A DNA stretch of 64,000 nucleotides, from positions 211,712,746-211,776,745 of the forward strand of contig CM073590.1 of the NCBI GenBank assembly GCA_037074705.1, in the 5' to 3' direction. The DNA comes from Zhengitettix transpicula. Lineage: Eukaryota > Arthropoda > Insecta > Orthoptera > Tetrigidae. Of the stretch, positions 44,941 to 58,361 are shown one piece after another. Numbering within the stretch: the first letter of the stretch is position 1; every line of letters begins with the position of its first letter. Under the pieces are notes generated by a model, which was given only the letters and a program-made list of their open reading frames with translations, was not told the origin of the DNA and searched no databases. Position numbers and translations under genes: made by a program.

Positions 44941-45650
44941 CGACGCCGCGCCGCGCTCTGAGCGTCCAGGCTTCCAATGCAAGGCGTCGGAGGGACGCGG
45001 AGTCCCCTCCGGTGCGCGATATCTGTGTCGTGATCGAAAACAGACGATGCGAGAGTAGACGGACAAATTATTCCGAGTACAGTTAACAAATGTGTTTTAC
45101 AAAAACGTTCTATTTCTCTATCATAAAAAAATATACTATAACTCGTTATAATAGAATTTCAGTTGAATTGTTGAACAATACTATCGGAATATTTATTGAC
45201 TGTATGCGTGTGCGTAAGATAAATACGGTTACTGTGTGCGTAAATATGTATCATATTTTAACATGCTAAACATTGATGCTGATAGGAAGATATCCAACGA
45301 AACTAAAAACTTTGTATGTTATAACAGAAATTATATATATACACGGTGTGCAAATACAGAAAATACAAAATTTAATTAACAATTTGTAAGTCCTTATTAT
45401 GCAAGAAATCGAGGCAGCTGTAACCTCATATTCCTTTCTTTTTGCACCATTTAAATTTAATTTATAATTATGAATGGAATACATTAAACCTTACCTTTAT
45501 TGTTAAATAACCGGTTTTATAGTATTAAAATATTTAAATATAAAATTTATACAGAAATGAATCGATTATTTTATCACTATATAATTAAGATAAATTAAGT
45601 AATTAGATTCACTCATCAAACTTTATTCTGTAACTAGAAAATAAATTATG
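44941..45650 (+). other. Presumed 3' UTR and possible polyadenylation signal of the dipeptidase gene
   Basis: GC-rich for about 100 bp after the stop, then AT-rich. The first canonical AATAAA I find downstream is at 45640-45645; variant signals closer to the stop are possible. No transcript evidence. Confidence 0.35.
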
Positions 45651-46068
45651 GTTCGAATGAATATTGTAAATTATGAGAGCGGAGTTAGATAGATTTATTC
45701 TCCATTAGCTCTCTTATGAGTAAATAGGATTCGTCACAAATGTTACATAAGTACATGAATAATTAATAAGTTTCTAAATACAATAGACAAATTACATATA
45801 AAATGAATGAATATTAATAGTAATAATTAGTAAGTTACACTAAAAAGTTCAAATGAAGTTCAACCACATTTATACAAACTTTCTTGAAGAAACACGCACA
45901 CACCACTTATCACTTTCTGGTATTCATCTTCAGTCGCTAGGGACGGTGGGATGTCGTCATAGATATTTACTATAACAGAAATCAGGGGCAGGAGAACCGA
46001 AAAGGGATAACGGGACACACTATTTACATATTTCTTACATATTCGGCAAATTTTGTAGACACGGCAGT
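45651..46068. other. Intergenic DNA, no recognised gene
   Basis: Nothing recognised; the right part may be the 3' UTR of the non-LTR fragment that follows on the minus strand. Confidence 0.35.
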
Positions 46069-46311
46069 TCAGCGAATGTGAGACCGATTCAAAAACTCGT
46101 GTACAGAGTAATAAGTTCCGTTTACAAGAAAAGTTTTACACTCCTTGACTATTGAGTTGTAGTTGTTGATGTTCTTCAGGAATTTTGTTAAATGGTGCGA
46201 TACTGGTATAATGAACGCTAGACTCGTAGAGACGGGTCTAGGACGTTTCGGCGCGAGAATTGGCAAAGTCAAGGGCACTAGTTTGAAACAATTTTTTTTA
46301 AACAAATACAC
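46069..46311 (-). pseudogene. Non-LTR retrotransposon reverse transcriptase, extreme C-terminus (probable)
   Basis: The 80-codon frame ends KNINNYNSIVKECKTFLVNG, TYYSVHEFLNRSHIR, stop. The pattern (KxxLKxFLxxxxxYSVxEFL) is how jockey-type ORF2 proteins end. The rest of the RT is missing, so it is a 5'-truncated copy if the call is right. Confidence 0.5.
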
Positions 46312-46611
46312 AACTGATATTGATATTAGAAAATGAACAAATACTCAAATTTAGAATACAAACACGTTTTATTGGTATTGTAAAAATTAAATAATAGTAA
46401 ATGAACACAATAGTAAATTAATTCGATACCATGTAATTATAAGTTATACCACGCAAGTAGTCCATAATATCGTGGTCACCAAAATTTCTTACTATTAATA
46501 AAATTCTGTTGGCTGCATCACGATATTTTTTAAATTTACTTAAAGGTTTGTAACCAGCAACAAGTTGTTCTAAGCAAATGTCTCGTCCTTTCTGCACCCT
46601 GAGAAATATAT

Positions 46612-47642
46612 TGTAATGCCAATTAATTAGGACATTAATTGTTTCAACATAAAAAATTTAAATTGTTTGAGAAATCCTTTGTAGCGGCAGAGTTTCCAGA
46701 ACATAGCGACAATGTAGCCCAGCTCTGTTCATTTGTCGGAAGGTCCGAAAGTGGCGTATGCGCGCTAAAATGCGAGACGATAGTTCATTTCGCAGGAAAA
46801 TATTGTGAGAAGCAGTTCGCAGGAAAATATTGTGAGAAGCAGTTCGCGGAAAGACATCGTCAAGGTATAACTGTTAGTTGGAGGAGAATTCAACAGAGTC
46901 GGCAATTTGAATTTAACAGAGTTAGTTGGTGCCTGGATATTTCTGAGGACAAAGTAAAACATTCACGAAAGCATAACGTCGAAACTTGCTAAGTAAAAGC
47001 AGTTTTGTGTCCATAGCCGGCCAGAAATAGTAAAAATTTCAGTTTGAGTCCAATGCAGTAAAGACTGGCAAATATGCAGACCACGGAATTCGCTTAAGGC
47101 AAGCAGAATTCACCTAAGGCAAGCAGTCAACAGATAGCTGACAACAAAAGGGGAGGATCATCCGAGTTCCTGACATCATATAAAATTTTTGCTTAGAATC
47201 AGTGTAAAATCTGTGAGCTTAGAATCAGTGTCAAATCCCGCAATAGTGTATTTCGAAAACGAAAAGTATGCTGTGATGCTGGACAAATGTGAGTAACAAA
47301 ATACTAAATGATTAATTATGTAAACGTAATTGAAAGATGGACGTCAGATTTCGTTCTCCGCTTAAATTGTTAATTACTTCTTAATTTCGTTCTCATTTTA
47401 AATTTCTTTCTAGTTTAATGGTTGAGTATATTTATTTTCTTTTAATGGTGATTTGTTTGTTAATATACATTATATTTATAAATATAATTAATGTGTCATT
47501 ATCAAACTCAGTGAAGACCCTGAGATCTAATATTTTAAATTTGTATTTTTTTTTAAATGATTACCACAAAATAAAAAATTCTTTTGTTTGTAAATTTATT
47601 ATTATTTTTTATTTAATTAACGCCTCGTAATTGATTACTACA
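46612..47642 (+). mobile_element. LTR-like element C
   Basis: TGTAATGCCAATTAATTAGG at the start, TAATTGATTACTACA at the end, ATAT on both sides. It shares start, the CAAACTCAGTGAAGACCCTGA block and end with A and even more with E. A 27-bp unit (TTCGCAGGAAAATATTGTG..) is duplicated at 46789-46842. No coding interior. Confidence 0.7.
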
Positions 47643-47652
47643 ATATATATAT

Positions 47653-48613
47653 ATAATAAGTCCTTAATTAGTCCTTCATTAAAAGAAATAATTAACAAAA
47701 TTATTATGTATTTAAAAATTTATTGTTGATAGTTACACATTATAAACCCTGCTTTGCACGCCGAATTCCGTCAATTTAACAAACAAATATTTCAATTTTA
47801 TTTTATTAATTCGTGGCGTTCTATGAAAATACAGCTTTATATTTTTACAATCAACGACGTCGAATTTTTCTTTATCTCAGGGTCACCACTGGGTTTGATA
47901 GGAAGAACAAATACAATGAACTAAAATATTAACAATCCAAACTCATTGAAGTTAACGGATTACAATATTAAATACAAAAGTAAAAGACAACGAATGAAAA
48001 GAAAAACGCGAACAAAATCTGACTATACCCTTTAATTATCGGTTACAGTCATTAATAATTGTTGTGTACTCACGACAGTGCAACTGGTACCAGTTCGGAC
48101 TCTTGTAGCTTGAAGTCAACACCCACTAAACAGGCCATTATACACTGATTCTACTCATTAGATTTTGAACACACGGTAGTTGTTCTGGATCTCTGCTATC
48201 CTGGAATCTCAGCCAGTTGCCGGACGTAGATATCCTTGAAGTCTCTCTATGCGAAAATTAGTTCAGTTTGTGAAGCAAAACTTCTGCTTCTAAATTGCGA
48301 TTTTATGAGTCTCTCAGTCAAAACTGATTACTTGCGTTTTATGTAAACTATTATATCTCGCCGTTGGACTTCCTGTATTGCCCTATTCATACTTCTAGAT
48401 TAGCAAACTTGACTGTTTGTATATCTCTTGCAGACTCTTTTATGTATCCTTTCTCGACCCAGGCTCGACGCAGACTGAGTTCTCTAACCGCGCGGTCTCC
48501 AGTCTCCATTGTTAACAAAGAAAGAACCGCTGCGATTGTCGTCTTTAAGCACCCGTACCGCCAACAATTAAATTATATTAAAAACAATTAATAGCCTGTT
48601 TAATTGGTATTTA
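47653..48613 (-). mobile_element. LTR-like element D, inverted against C
   Basis: CTCAGGGTCACCACTGGGTT near 47877 is the complement of the family block, and its right end AATAGCCTGTTTAATTGGTA is the complement of the family start. Both termini have decayed (no clear TG/CA), so borders are approximate. It is separated from C only by about 10 bp of TA. Confidence 0.6.
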
Positions 48614-48640
48614 TATATATATATACTAATGAATCAATAT

Positions 48641-48675
48641 CTGAAGAGGTTCCGATGTAAGCAGCGAACGGCGTG
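48641..48675 (+). repeat. Degenerate hammerhead-like motif
   Basis: CTGAAGAGGTTCC at 48641 and CGAACGGCGTGTATG match the two boxes poorly (GAAC in place of GAAAC). Weak. Confidence 0.25.
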
Positions 48676-50396
48676 TATGTCTAAGAAATTTGTATGAAGA
48701 ATTTCTTTATAATACATTTTATTCTGATTGGCCATTAAAATTTATATTATAGCTCTCAAGATTGTAAAATATATTTAAATTCTATACATGATTTACTGTG
48801 GTCGATGACTATCTGTACTTGTGACAAAAAAATCTATTATTTATTTTCTGCTAAAATCACTGATTCAGTTTATTAGAGAGGAGAAAAAAATAATAAAATA
48901 CTGACTAACTTATCAACGCAGAGACGGAAATTCTGAAGCTAGATACGTGATAATTCACACAATCCTGTATAAATAATCTTTATTCTCGGTGAATTTTTTA
49001 TTTGCCTCTTACTTTACATGCTATAATAACTCAACTTTACATGTAATAATAACATGAATTTTATCAATATTTTGTAAATAAAATATTGCACTAATAGTAA
49101 TGTATCGTAAGTCGAAGTTCTACGACCCCGTATCATACACCTCTTAAATCAGACCAAGGTGTTTCGGATTGTGGGGTCTCCGTCTCTCCAGAAAAGAAGA
49201 ACAGCTCTCACAAATTTCTTTCGTATTTATTATTAGTGAACGTAATAAATTTTAAGGAATGAAGATTTTTGAAATTCAGAGATGAATGAAATAAGGATAT
49301 CCTTCCATAAGTAACTTCCAATATAAAGAATGGCGGAACCTTAACCGATGTAGTTGTTGATTATTCTATAATCGTCTGCAAGTTATTGCTTAATGTCAAA
49401 GATTCCGTGTGATTTCCTCGACGATAAACTCACTCTTAAGGCCAATGTGACTTTTATCCCTTCTTTTGTCACCTCAGCAGACTGACACCCAGCAGAAAAG
49501 AAAACGTTCCTGGACGAGAGGACATTATTCGTCGTTTGAGAAACCTATAAAATAAAACGAGCTCGAAAATAAGTTATAGCTTCCATTATCTGGTGATAAG
49601 TGAAGAACGTCATTCTCTGTCAGCGTAACGTCTTAAAGCCACATTAAGTTCACTGCGTGTGCCAATACTTAACCATTTATACACCTCTAAGAAGACGTCG
49701 TCTTAGTAGAATTCAAATCTTCTATGAATTTAAAGCCGAAATTTCCATGTGGATATCGGTATTGGATGTATATCGGATTAATTCATAAATATGTCAATTA
49801 TCTTACATGATTTTTTTATATCTTTTAATGATTTTTAAACGTATCAACATCATTTTACGTGTAATGTATCGATGTTGGAAATCAATATATCTTTAAAGTA
49901 TATTAGTTGTGTAAGAAAACGTATTTTTCAGTTTAACAATTACGCTGTGCGCTTCATTGAAATAATTACAATGTAATTAAATTAATAACTATGCTCCTAA
50001 TCTGTGAACCTCAATAATGAATAAATAATTACAACTACATTATCGTAATAATAAATCGTTAACAGATTCCTTATTATTGCATCACATTTAAGTTTAGTAA
50101 ATTATTATTATAAAATAATTTTTCTGTTTTCTTCTTAAATAATTATAAATTATAAAGTTATATAATTGGAATATTTTGCAATGGATTCAGTAAGAAATAC
50201 TAAATTAAATGTCACACAACACTTCCGCAATCATTGTTGGTTTCGTCAGGTGGTTCAAAACACGCGTTACACGCTGCACAAACCAGGTGATGAAATCAAA
50301 ATCAAAGCTAAAATGACGTTAAAAGCAAAGACAAGGGCTGGTGTAATAATAAGGAATCACAGCTATTGTTGGGATCTATGGTTGCAATTGGTATAG
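48676..50396. other. Intergenic AT-rich DNA with one small R fragment
   Basis: At 49110-49190 the blocks ACGACCCCGTATCATACACC and AGACCAAGGTGTTTCGG are an old, diverged piece of the R family (compare 18845-18905). Nothing else recognised. Confidence 0.45.
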
Positions 50397-50785
50397 GTCG
50401 CGAGAAATAGGATGTCCTGTAAGATGATGAGCCGTATGAGAAGGCAGAAGATGGAGGGGAGCACTGTCGTCAAGTGGGAACTCCCTCTTGGAGCACAACC
50501 TCTATCATTCTTAAAAACAGTCTTTACTTTCTTACGAACGGGATATACAGACAGCGACCAGTGCTTTTATATCACACCCTCTACTTATCGTCTCTAAACT
50601 TTTACGCTACGGTTAAGTCGTTTCACGAACAACGTATCCTGAACTGAACATAATATATTTCTTTCCGTCAATGTTTTAAGAATGGTTTTTACGCAACCAA
50701 GTTACCGTAACAAAGGTCCGTATTAAACTGAGCTCCGGTTCACCACCTATACAATTACAGGGCTACTGCGCATCGTATTAAGACA
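50397..50785 (+). repeat. Dispersed repeat family H, copy 3
   Basis: Matches 15565-15935: AGATGGAGGGGAGCACTGTC, GGGAACTCCCTCTTG, TATCCTGAACTGAACATA, CCGTAACAAAGGTCCGT. Confidence 0.75.
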
Positions 50786-52636
50786 CGACTAGATATTTTG
50801 CATCCAGTTATACGTTAATGCATGTTAGATTCAATATGAAAAATTGCAGATATAATTCTGGCTTAGCACGTGGTGTCAACATTTAAAATCTTAGAATTTT
50901 GTCAATAAAATGAATGGGAAGTTTCGTTTTGTACATTTTGTTATTTGATACTAGTATTAAATGATCATTTTGTTTGCCCAACGTAGCAGGAATTAGATTT
51001 TGTAAACTGCGCTGTTGTTGCCAAGTGGGTTCTTGTGATTTTTTATTAAGTTATTAGTAGATCTGTAAAGTATTGATATTTGATATTCTTGAAAACTATA
51101 TACGAAGTATTGATGAAAAAATTTGTAATAAACTTTGTATTGAGGCTATTGGAGGCGAGTAGTTGATCGATATTCTCCAATTAGTATACTTTAACACAGA
51201 CATTTTGTTTTGCAGTTTCAACTTCTCACAAATATAAAATGTAGTATTTCCACACAGGACAGTTAATGAAAAGTGCTGAGTTCTATCTTCAACGTTTTAA
51301 TTAGCCGTTAACCATCGCACTTTCAACACAGCATTTATTCTTACCACGTAAGTTTATGCCGGGAATTGATTTGACCTCCCTTCGGTAATTTAGCAGTGTT
51401 CCGTGAGCAGAGGTTAATGGAAGAACTGTTTACTCACCAGCGACTAATCAATAGATGCATGAGTGCGCGCTACTGACTGTTGAATGTGCACGAGATATGG
51501 TAGGTGGGATCCCTTTGTGGTCGTTATCGCCGTGACTGTCCAACACGCTTCTTGATGGAGCTGTCTGTCGTTAGGGAGTGTGAGCAAACGCACTGCGTTC
51601 CGTCGGATGAAATATTCAACGCGGTAATTGAAAGTGAGCCAACGGCTTTAATTGCCGATGTGACGCGAACAGGCTCCCTTCGTTAACGGCCAACACAACT
51701 CGTCTCCGCCGCTTTTTTTCCAACCGCCCCCCCCCGCCCCCCCCCTTCCGAAAATGTAAGAGATATTTTCCGGAATATGAAAACTGTATGGAACTCTGCG
51801 GGGATGCATTGTATTTATACGAGCGGTCACGCACACGTTTCAACCAGAGAAAAAGGTTTACGATGTGGGCATTTCGAAATTGTGCCTGCTACTGTTGGGA
51901 TCATCAATCCACCTTTATTGTAATGAACTGCTCTTGGACCGGATAAACCGATATTAAAACAAAAAATGTCGCTGCAAAAATAGAAAAAAACTTACTAGGG
52001 TACAGTTTTAATTTAAATAAATAATTCTGTTGTACCGCATTTGTAATTTTTGAACGTATAAATTTTCATATTACCCTTCACTACAGTGGGAAGCGCCAGC
52101 AATGGAACAAGATTTTGCTTTTGTAAACAAATCACGACGCCGATCAACGGACAGTTCTATTGTCTCGACCACGCAGAGGGTGGTCAGAGGAGTTGAAAAG
52201 GGTCAGCGCAGACGCGGGCGGTTGCATGGTGACGGCAGACGAATCTGTTGATCTAAAACTGAATGGCCGATTGGAGAGAGGAGATTGAGTTTGGCAAGAG
52301 CATCAGATCAAATATGCTATGAATTAGGATTTTCTGTGGAAGACGAAAACAGAAGGAACCCCGCTCGCTATTTCCCGATGACATCGACTGAAGTTTACGT
52401 TATAACCTTTCAAAAAATAATTCAATTGTCATTTTCATGCTAGTTTGTTTCGTTTTGAACCCTGAGATATTTATTATTTTGTAGTGCGTACTTTTCAATA
52501 TGTGGATGAATTGTTTAATAGTTTGGAATCATTAATTTGTAAATTAAATACATTTTGTGTTAACAAATTCAAGTTAATTCTTTAAAAATATATTATTGAT
52601 CAATTAAAGCAACATCTAATATATAAATTTTTCTGT
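50786..52636. other. Intergenic DNA, no recognised gene
   Basis: A GC-richer zone at 51470-51850 includes a C-rich run (51726-51747). Another at 52085-52260 has no frame. I found no second copies. Confidence 0.4.
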
Positions 52637-53018
52637 ATGTGTGTGTGTATGATCCACATACAAATCTAAGCGCGTTTTATATTTCGACCTAATTTTTTAC
52701 ACGTGTTTCTTTAAAACAGGAAACAAACACTGTGGGGGTAAGACACGTCTACGAACCCAAGGGGCGGGGGTGGACGGCGGGGAAAGTTTCAAACATGATA
52801 AAACGGCCTATATTTGGGTCGCATAAATATTTATCAGGCTCAAAGAGTTTGATAGTGTTTCTCTCGATGTTGTTTGTGCATAATTTCAACTCCTTTTGGC
52901 ATGGAAAGGGGGCGTGGGTGGTTGGGTGTTTCTTAAGAACAACGCGAAAACAACCGAGATTCGAGTCAAATCCGGGCTAATGGATGTCACTGAGTTTCAT
53001 TATTATGACCCGGGCAAC
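52637..53018 (-). repeat. Family J, inverted copy
   Basis: From GTGTGTATGATCCACATACA through AAACACTGTGGGGGTAAGAC, GAGATTCGAGTCAAATCCGG and GATGTCACTGAGTTTCATTA to GACCCGGGCAAC, the reverse complement of 41822-42141. Confidence 0.75.
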
Positions 53019-54292
53019 GGCGACAGCCAGATAGTTACATATAGAAGTCAGAGTCTAATTAACGCAACCTTAACACACTGTGCAGGAAATAAAAGACCGA
53101 GAGATATGGACATTATACGTATTAGACTGGTTTTAATGCAGTATTCTACAGTAACGTCCAAGTTTGCAACATATACCGGAAAAAATCAAGAAACGAATGA
53201 ATATATTTGACAATACATTAAAATTGAATTTAGTTCCGCTTTTAAAAGGTAAATCAATTTAAAATGGTTCGGAATGCGCATGTAGAGCTCAAACAAAGCA
53301 CGAACGCTTTGTCGCAAACGGCAATAATTTGCAGAAATTCTAGAAAAATGTTTTCCGTGTTTACAATAATAGTGGCTATAAACCTTTTAATAAGTTCATT
53401 TACTGGTTTTACGACCTTTTAAATGCGATTTCGGTAAATCGAAGGACAAATAAATATGAAGAAGTGGCTTAGCAACAGTATGATCGCTATTTCGACTTTC
53501 AAAACTTAAATTATAGCGAACAGATGTATGTTTCACTTTAAATGAAAAACTTCCTTTTATTGTACATAAAAAATAGATAGCAAGGAAAATAATTGCTCTG
53601 AAGCTACTTTGTAGTTTTTTCCTGTTTTAGTATTTAACAAATGCATATTCTTCTGGTACTTGTATGAAGGTTGTTACAGTTCGTTTTCTACCTTTTATAT
53701 TTACGAAATAGTGATTTCGCTAAAATGGGAATATGGATGCTATCTAGATAACCGAACGAATTTTAATTTACTTTCAATAGTCGTTTATAAATTTTATCTC
53801 TATCTGCCTCCGGCATTACGACAAACACGAATACTGCTGCAGCAGACAGGATTGAATTGACTTCTGCTATTTTCTATTCCATAACGGAGACTTTATGTTT
53901 TGAGAAAATCGGTACACTTTAAATCCTCAATATGTTTATTATTTATGATACTTCCAGAGACACATCTCGTGTTACTTAAATGCATTGAAAAAGCACTTAT
54001 ATATTAAGTATTTATGAAAAAACATTTTACAAAGTTGACCTTAATGAGATTTTCACTGCATGCGTCCTTTTTAAATAAATTCATCCAACGATGTTTTTAA
54101 GGAAAGTTAAGCAACGACTAACCGATGGACGGGATAATATTTTAACGTAGAATAGTACTATGAAGACGATTAGAGAAAAAATAAAATGACTAATTGTATG
54201 CATAATTTGGAAAAATCAAGATAATTTTGAAATTTATGTAAAATTATTTGTCATTAATCTAATATTTGTTTGAGGAATTAAATTGTATGCTC

Positions 54293-54295
<3 letters not shown>
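53019..54295. other. Intergenic DNA, no recognised gene
   Basis: Nothing recognised. Confidence 0.4.

Positions 54296-54327
<32 letters not shown>
54296..54327. repeat. (TA)n microsatellite, left flank of element E
   Basis: About 32 bp of TA directly before TGTAATGCC. Confidence 0.95.
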
Positions 54328-54330
<3 letters not shown>

Positions 54331-55322
54331 AATGCCAATTAATTAGGACATTAATTGTTTCAACATAAAAATCTAAATTGTTTGAGAAACCCATTATAAC
54401 TTTTGGATCAACAATAGAAAACCCGGCACTGTTCCTTTGTCGGAAGGTCTGAAAAAAGGCTTATTCCGCGCTAAATTGCCAGACGAGAGTTCAGTTCGCA
54501 GGAAGATATGGTGAGATACAGTTCGCATTAAGATATTGAGAGAGTGAGTCCGCGGAAAAACATTGAAGAGTAGATTTCACGGAAAGACTTCGTCGAGGTA
54601 TAACAGTTTATGGAAGGAGAATTCAACAGGGTTGGCAATTAGCAGAACAAAGTAAAACATTCACAAAAGCATAACGTCAAAACCAGCTAAGTAAAAGTAG
54701 TCAGAACAGTAAAATCTCAGTTTGAGGTCAATGCAGTAAAGACTGGTATATCTGCAAGCCACGGAGTTCAACTAAGGAAAGCAGAAGTCACCTAGGGCGA
54801 GCGGTCAACCGATAGATGACGAAAGGAGGTTCATCAGAGTTCCTGACATCATATAAAATTTTGGCTTAAAATTTTGGCGTAAAATCTGTGAGTTTAAAAA
54901 GCAGTGTAAAACCCCGCAATAGTGTTTTCGAAAATGAAAGGTATGCTGGAATGCTGGGCAGACGTGAGTAACAATTTACAAAACAATTAGTTATGTAAAC
55001 GTAATTGAAAGATAGCCGTCAGATTTCGTTCTTCTTTTTTTTAAAATTGTTAATCAGAGTCAATCTTTTTACTTCTTAATTTCGTTCTCATTTTAAATTT
55101 CGTTCTAGTTAATTGTCGAGTAAATTTCTTTTCTTTTAATTGTGATTTGTTGGTTAATAAGATAATAAATATAATTGATGTGTCCATTATCAAACCCAGT
55201 GAGGACCCTGAGAAATTGTATATGTTAACTTTGTAATTTTTAAATGATTGCCACACAATAAATATTTTGTTTGTGAATAATTAATGCTTTCATTTAATAA
55301 AGCCTTATAATTGATGTGTACA
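54328..55322 (+). mobile_element. LTR-like element E, close relative of C
   Basis: Starts TGTAATGCCAATTAATTAGG, exactly like C, and shares CAACATAAAAA, GTAAAGACTGG, GAGTTCCTGACATCATATAA and CAAACCCAGTGAGGACCC. The right end is decayed (GATGTGTACA at 55313-55322), and 15 bp of unrelated sequence precede the next TA run. Confidence 0.7.
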
Positions 55323-55332
55323 TTTTGAACTT

Positions 55333-55337
<5 letters not shown>

Positions 55338-55389
<52 letters not shown>
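55338..55389. repeat. (TA)n microsatellite, longest run in the window
   Basis: About 52 bp of alternating TA to the right of element E. Confidence 0.95.
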
Positions 55390-55394
<5 letters not shown>

Positions 55395-57384
55395 AAATTC
55401 TGTAAATGCGTCTAAATTACTGAAAAGTATTTGAAAAATAAATGAACGACTATAATAAAAATGAAGCATAATCGTTATATTAAATTATTTTCAATTAAAT
55501 AAATCAATGGACAATTTAACGTAATCTACAAACTTTGAAAGATTTTCTTTCTTTCTTGGTTTTTAGTTCATAAAACGAGGAATGCGAACAAATTGATAGG
55601 GCCCTTTGTATTATCCGGAATAAAAGTAGTGTAACAAAAGAGAAAAAATATATTAATGTTTTATGAAGCCAAGGTTTTGGACGATGAAGACAAGTTCCAA
55701 GGCGTAATAAAAGGAATCGATAAATTATTTCGCTCGGAGTTCTTACAAGAGAACAATAAAACCGAAGACAAAGGAATGGAGCGAATGGCAAGCGTAAGTA
55801 GTACTCCAATGAGTATAAAACTGGTCAATAGAAACTTGAATGGCGAGAATGAGTCGTTCTCGGATCAATTAACAAAGAAAACAGGGTTGAATTCCAACAT
55901 GAAATGAATTCCTTGAAAGTCGCTGGATAGTAGAGCAATACAGAGAAGAAGAATTGAATAGTAGTTTAAACATACTCCTCAAAAATACTAACGGTCTGGA
56001 GATATAAATTTTGATTTAGTGGATCCATTAGTCTTCTAATAATTTACTAAGAGAAAGTATTATCACATATATATTTCTGCAATACATTTAGAATTTAAAC
56101 TCTGAATCAAATTACAAGCTGCGTTTAATAAATTTAATTCCAATTCCACGCCTTGTAATTATATTATCACATACTTATTTTTCCAAATTATTAAATATAA
56201 TTGATGAGACGTGGAGGTCAATTCGCCATTTTGCCGAAGCTACGGTATATATATATGACAATAAAAATTTCAGGCATAGAATTTAATTGGCTCTATTGTT
56301 GTCATTTTTGACATCCATTGTTTCAAGCCGATGACACGTACAGATTATTCGATATACGAAAATTATTTAGCAGATATATGTTTATTGGTCTAGAGAATTG
56401 ACTCTAGAGGAAGGACGGAAATTTGTACGTCGTTAACAACGCTAATATGTTCCTGACGAGTATTTTAGCCAGTACCGTCCGAGTTTCATAGGCAATCTGT
56501 CACCGCCATTCACGAAATTCTAGGAAACTGCCTGCTGACCGACTTCCGACAACGATAACTTTGTACTTAATTCCGACCACAGATAGTTGATCCGAATATT
56601 TTCCCTTTGAGGAATAGTTTTCAAATTAAATATTAATGCTGAACATCGAGTCGTGTTGAATATATTTACCTGTTGCATTGCAACTTAATATATTTAATCA
56701 AAACATTCTTGAGATCCTTGGCCATTTTCTTTTTGCTTATGATTGCACTTTTCTATACTGTTCGATCAGAAGTTTAAATGTTGGAAATAATTACACGTGA
56801 GCGGTTTTCGACACCGATTTAGATATATTATTCCGTCCTCCCCGGTCGAGGAAATAGGATACGTCATATATATATAAGATTACAAGAAAAAAAATTAAAA
56901 TGACAAACTTAAAAAAAAAATTGTGCGTTACAAAAAATATATAATATAAAGGAACGTTAAATATACTAATATAACAGTGATTAAAGAAATGATCATTTTC
57001 TTCCATTTTCATTCGACGGATTTTCCATCCGCGAATCTTACTTCGATTCCCGTCGAACATGAAAAAGAAAATAATTCGGCAGTTAAATTTTACAAGATTA
57101 TAATTTCAAAATACAAGTATATCTTGATCGGATACGAGCAAACTGTTTTATTAAAGAGGATCTAATCTGTCCTTTCCATCTACGAACTCTTTCAGCGAGT
57201 AATATGCTCCATTACTTAACAAACATTTACAACTCCTTATAAATAAATTTTGTATATTTAAAGTTTTTATTTCGAACGGAAGACTATGGTATAGAATTAT
57301 CCCGGAATAACGAATGCTTGATTCAAAAAGGCCTTGGCGATGTTTTTCAATGTGTAGATGAGAGCGATTTCCGGTGTTGTATGA
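55390..57384. other. Intergenic DNA, no recognised gene
   Basis: Frames at 55656-55907 (+) and 55516-55809 (-) overlap; neither shows a family motif. Confidence 0.4.
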
Positions 57385-57840
57385 TTAGCTCCGTTTAGGG
57401 AATATCAATTGATGTTTCCCTAGAAAAACTTTAAAATTTCTAGAACAAGGCAAAGATAAAATCTCAAGTTTACTAAACAAAGGCTTGCAACTGGCATTCA
57501 AATCCACACCAGACATGATTCGTACGGCCCGCTTTTGTACATTATAGATTTTAAACGCGTGATGTGAACGACCCCAGTTTTCTACGCCGTAAAGACATGA
57601 CAGAATGAAAATATAAATGTTATACCATTTTAGATGTAGATATATCGCTTTCCTCCAGGTAACACTCTTAATGTGAAGCAAATTTTTCTAAGTTTGCCCG
57701 AGAGATTATTTATGTGGTAATTCCATTTCAATTTATTGTCAATCAACAGACCAAGAAAAGGTGCATGCTCCAAAATGTTTTCCGAGTTAGGAGTTAAACA
57801 CCGAAACATTTGATAGCAAGTTCATATGTCTTTGAGTTTC
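57385..57840 (-). pseudogene. Non-LTR retrotransposon reverse transcriptase C-terminal fragment (jockey-like)
   Basis: Read on the minus strand, stop-interrupted sequence like IEMELPHK and LLHIKSVTWR leads into the open frame YIFILSCLYGVENWGRSHHA, FKIYNVQKRAVRIMSGVD, CKPLFSKLEILSLP. The YxxILSYGxxxWGxS, IxxxQKRAIRIM and CxxLFxxLxILxLP blocks are characteristic of the RT C-terminal region in jockey/CR1-type elements. The element is truncated and inactive. Confidence 0.8.
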
Positions 57841-57911
57841 CTGTGGTTTCCCCAAAGGATGATCGATTAGTTTATATAGCATCCCCTTTCGGTTAATTTC
57901 TCAGGTGGTCT

Positions 57912-58357
57912 TCTTTTAGGGTAACAGGCTACATGAGGGTAATCCACATGGTGGCAACTCCCCTTTCATAGCATAGGAAGGGTTTTGAAAGGGGGGATGC
58001 GGAAGGGTAGAGAAAGGTAATCAAGGTTTAACTAGGGCCCCCGGGCTATAGTTTAAGTATCCTACCTGGCATTCACCTAAAAGTAATGCAGGACATACCG
58101 TAGAAAACCTGCATCAGGTACGTCGGGCATTGGGTACTTGTTCCACGCCCTTCCGAGGGCTGGAGAGGAGTTTTCTGTGAGGACGCAGCATTCCCTTCTC
58201 CATGCATCGACCCGTTTAGTTGGCAGCTGGCCGGCTGTTCCAAGGGAACAAAGAACAACTCTTACCGTATGCCAAAGGACTATGATCTCGGAACACACAC
58301 CTCTCAAATAGGCAGGACCCTTAGTCCTAAAACGGAGAGAGAAAAAGGCATCCCCCT
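57912..58357 (-). mobile_element. R-family retroposon, copy R5
   Basis: GGGTAACAGGCTACATGAGG to AAACGGAGAGAGAAAAAGGC, the R body over most of its length. The minus-strand frame with RAWNKYPMPDVPDAGF is retained in part. Confidence 0.8.
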
Positions 58358-58361
58358 CAAG

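Noticed and set aside
44697..45086. A 129-codon frame through the last exon
   Set aside because: It is a wrong-frame reading of exon f; the VRAEWADVG frame matches the family and the exon phase.
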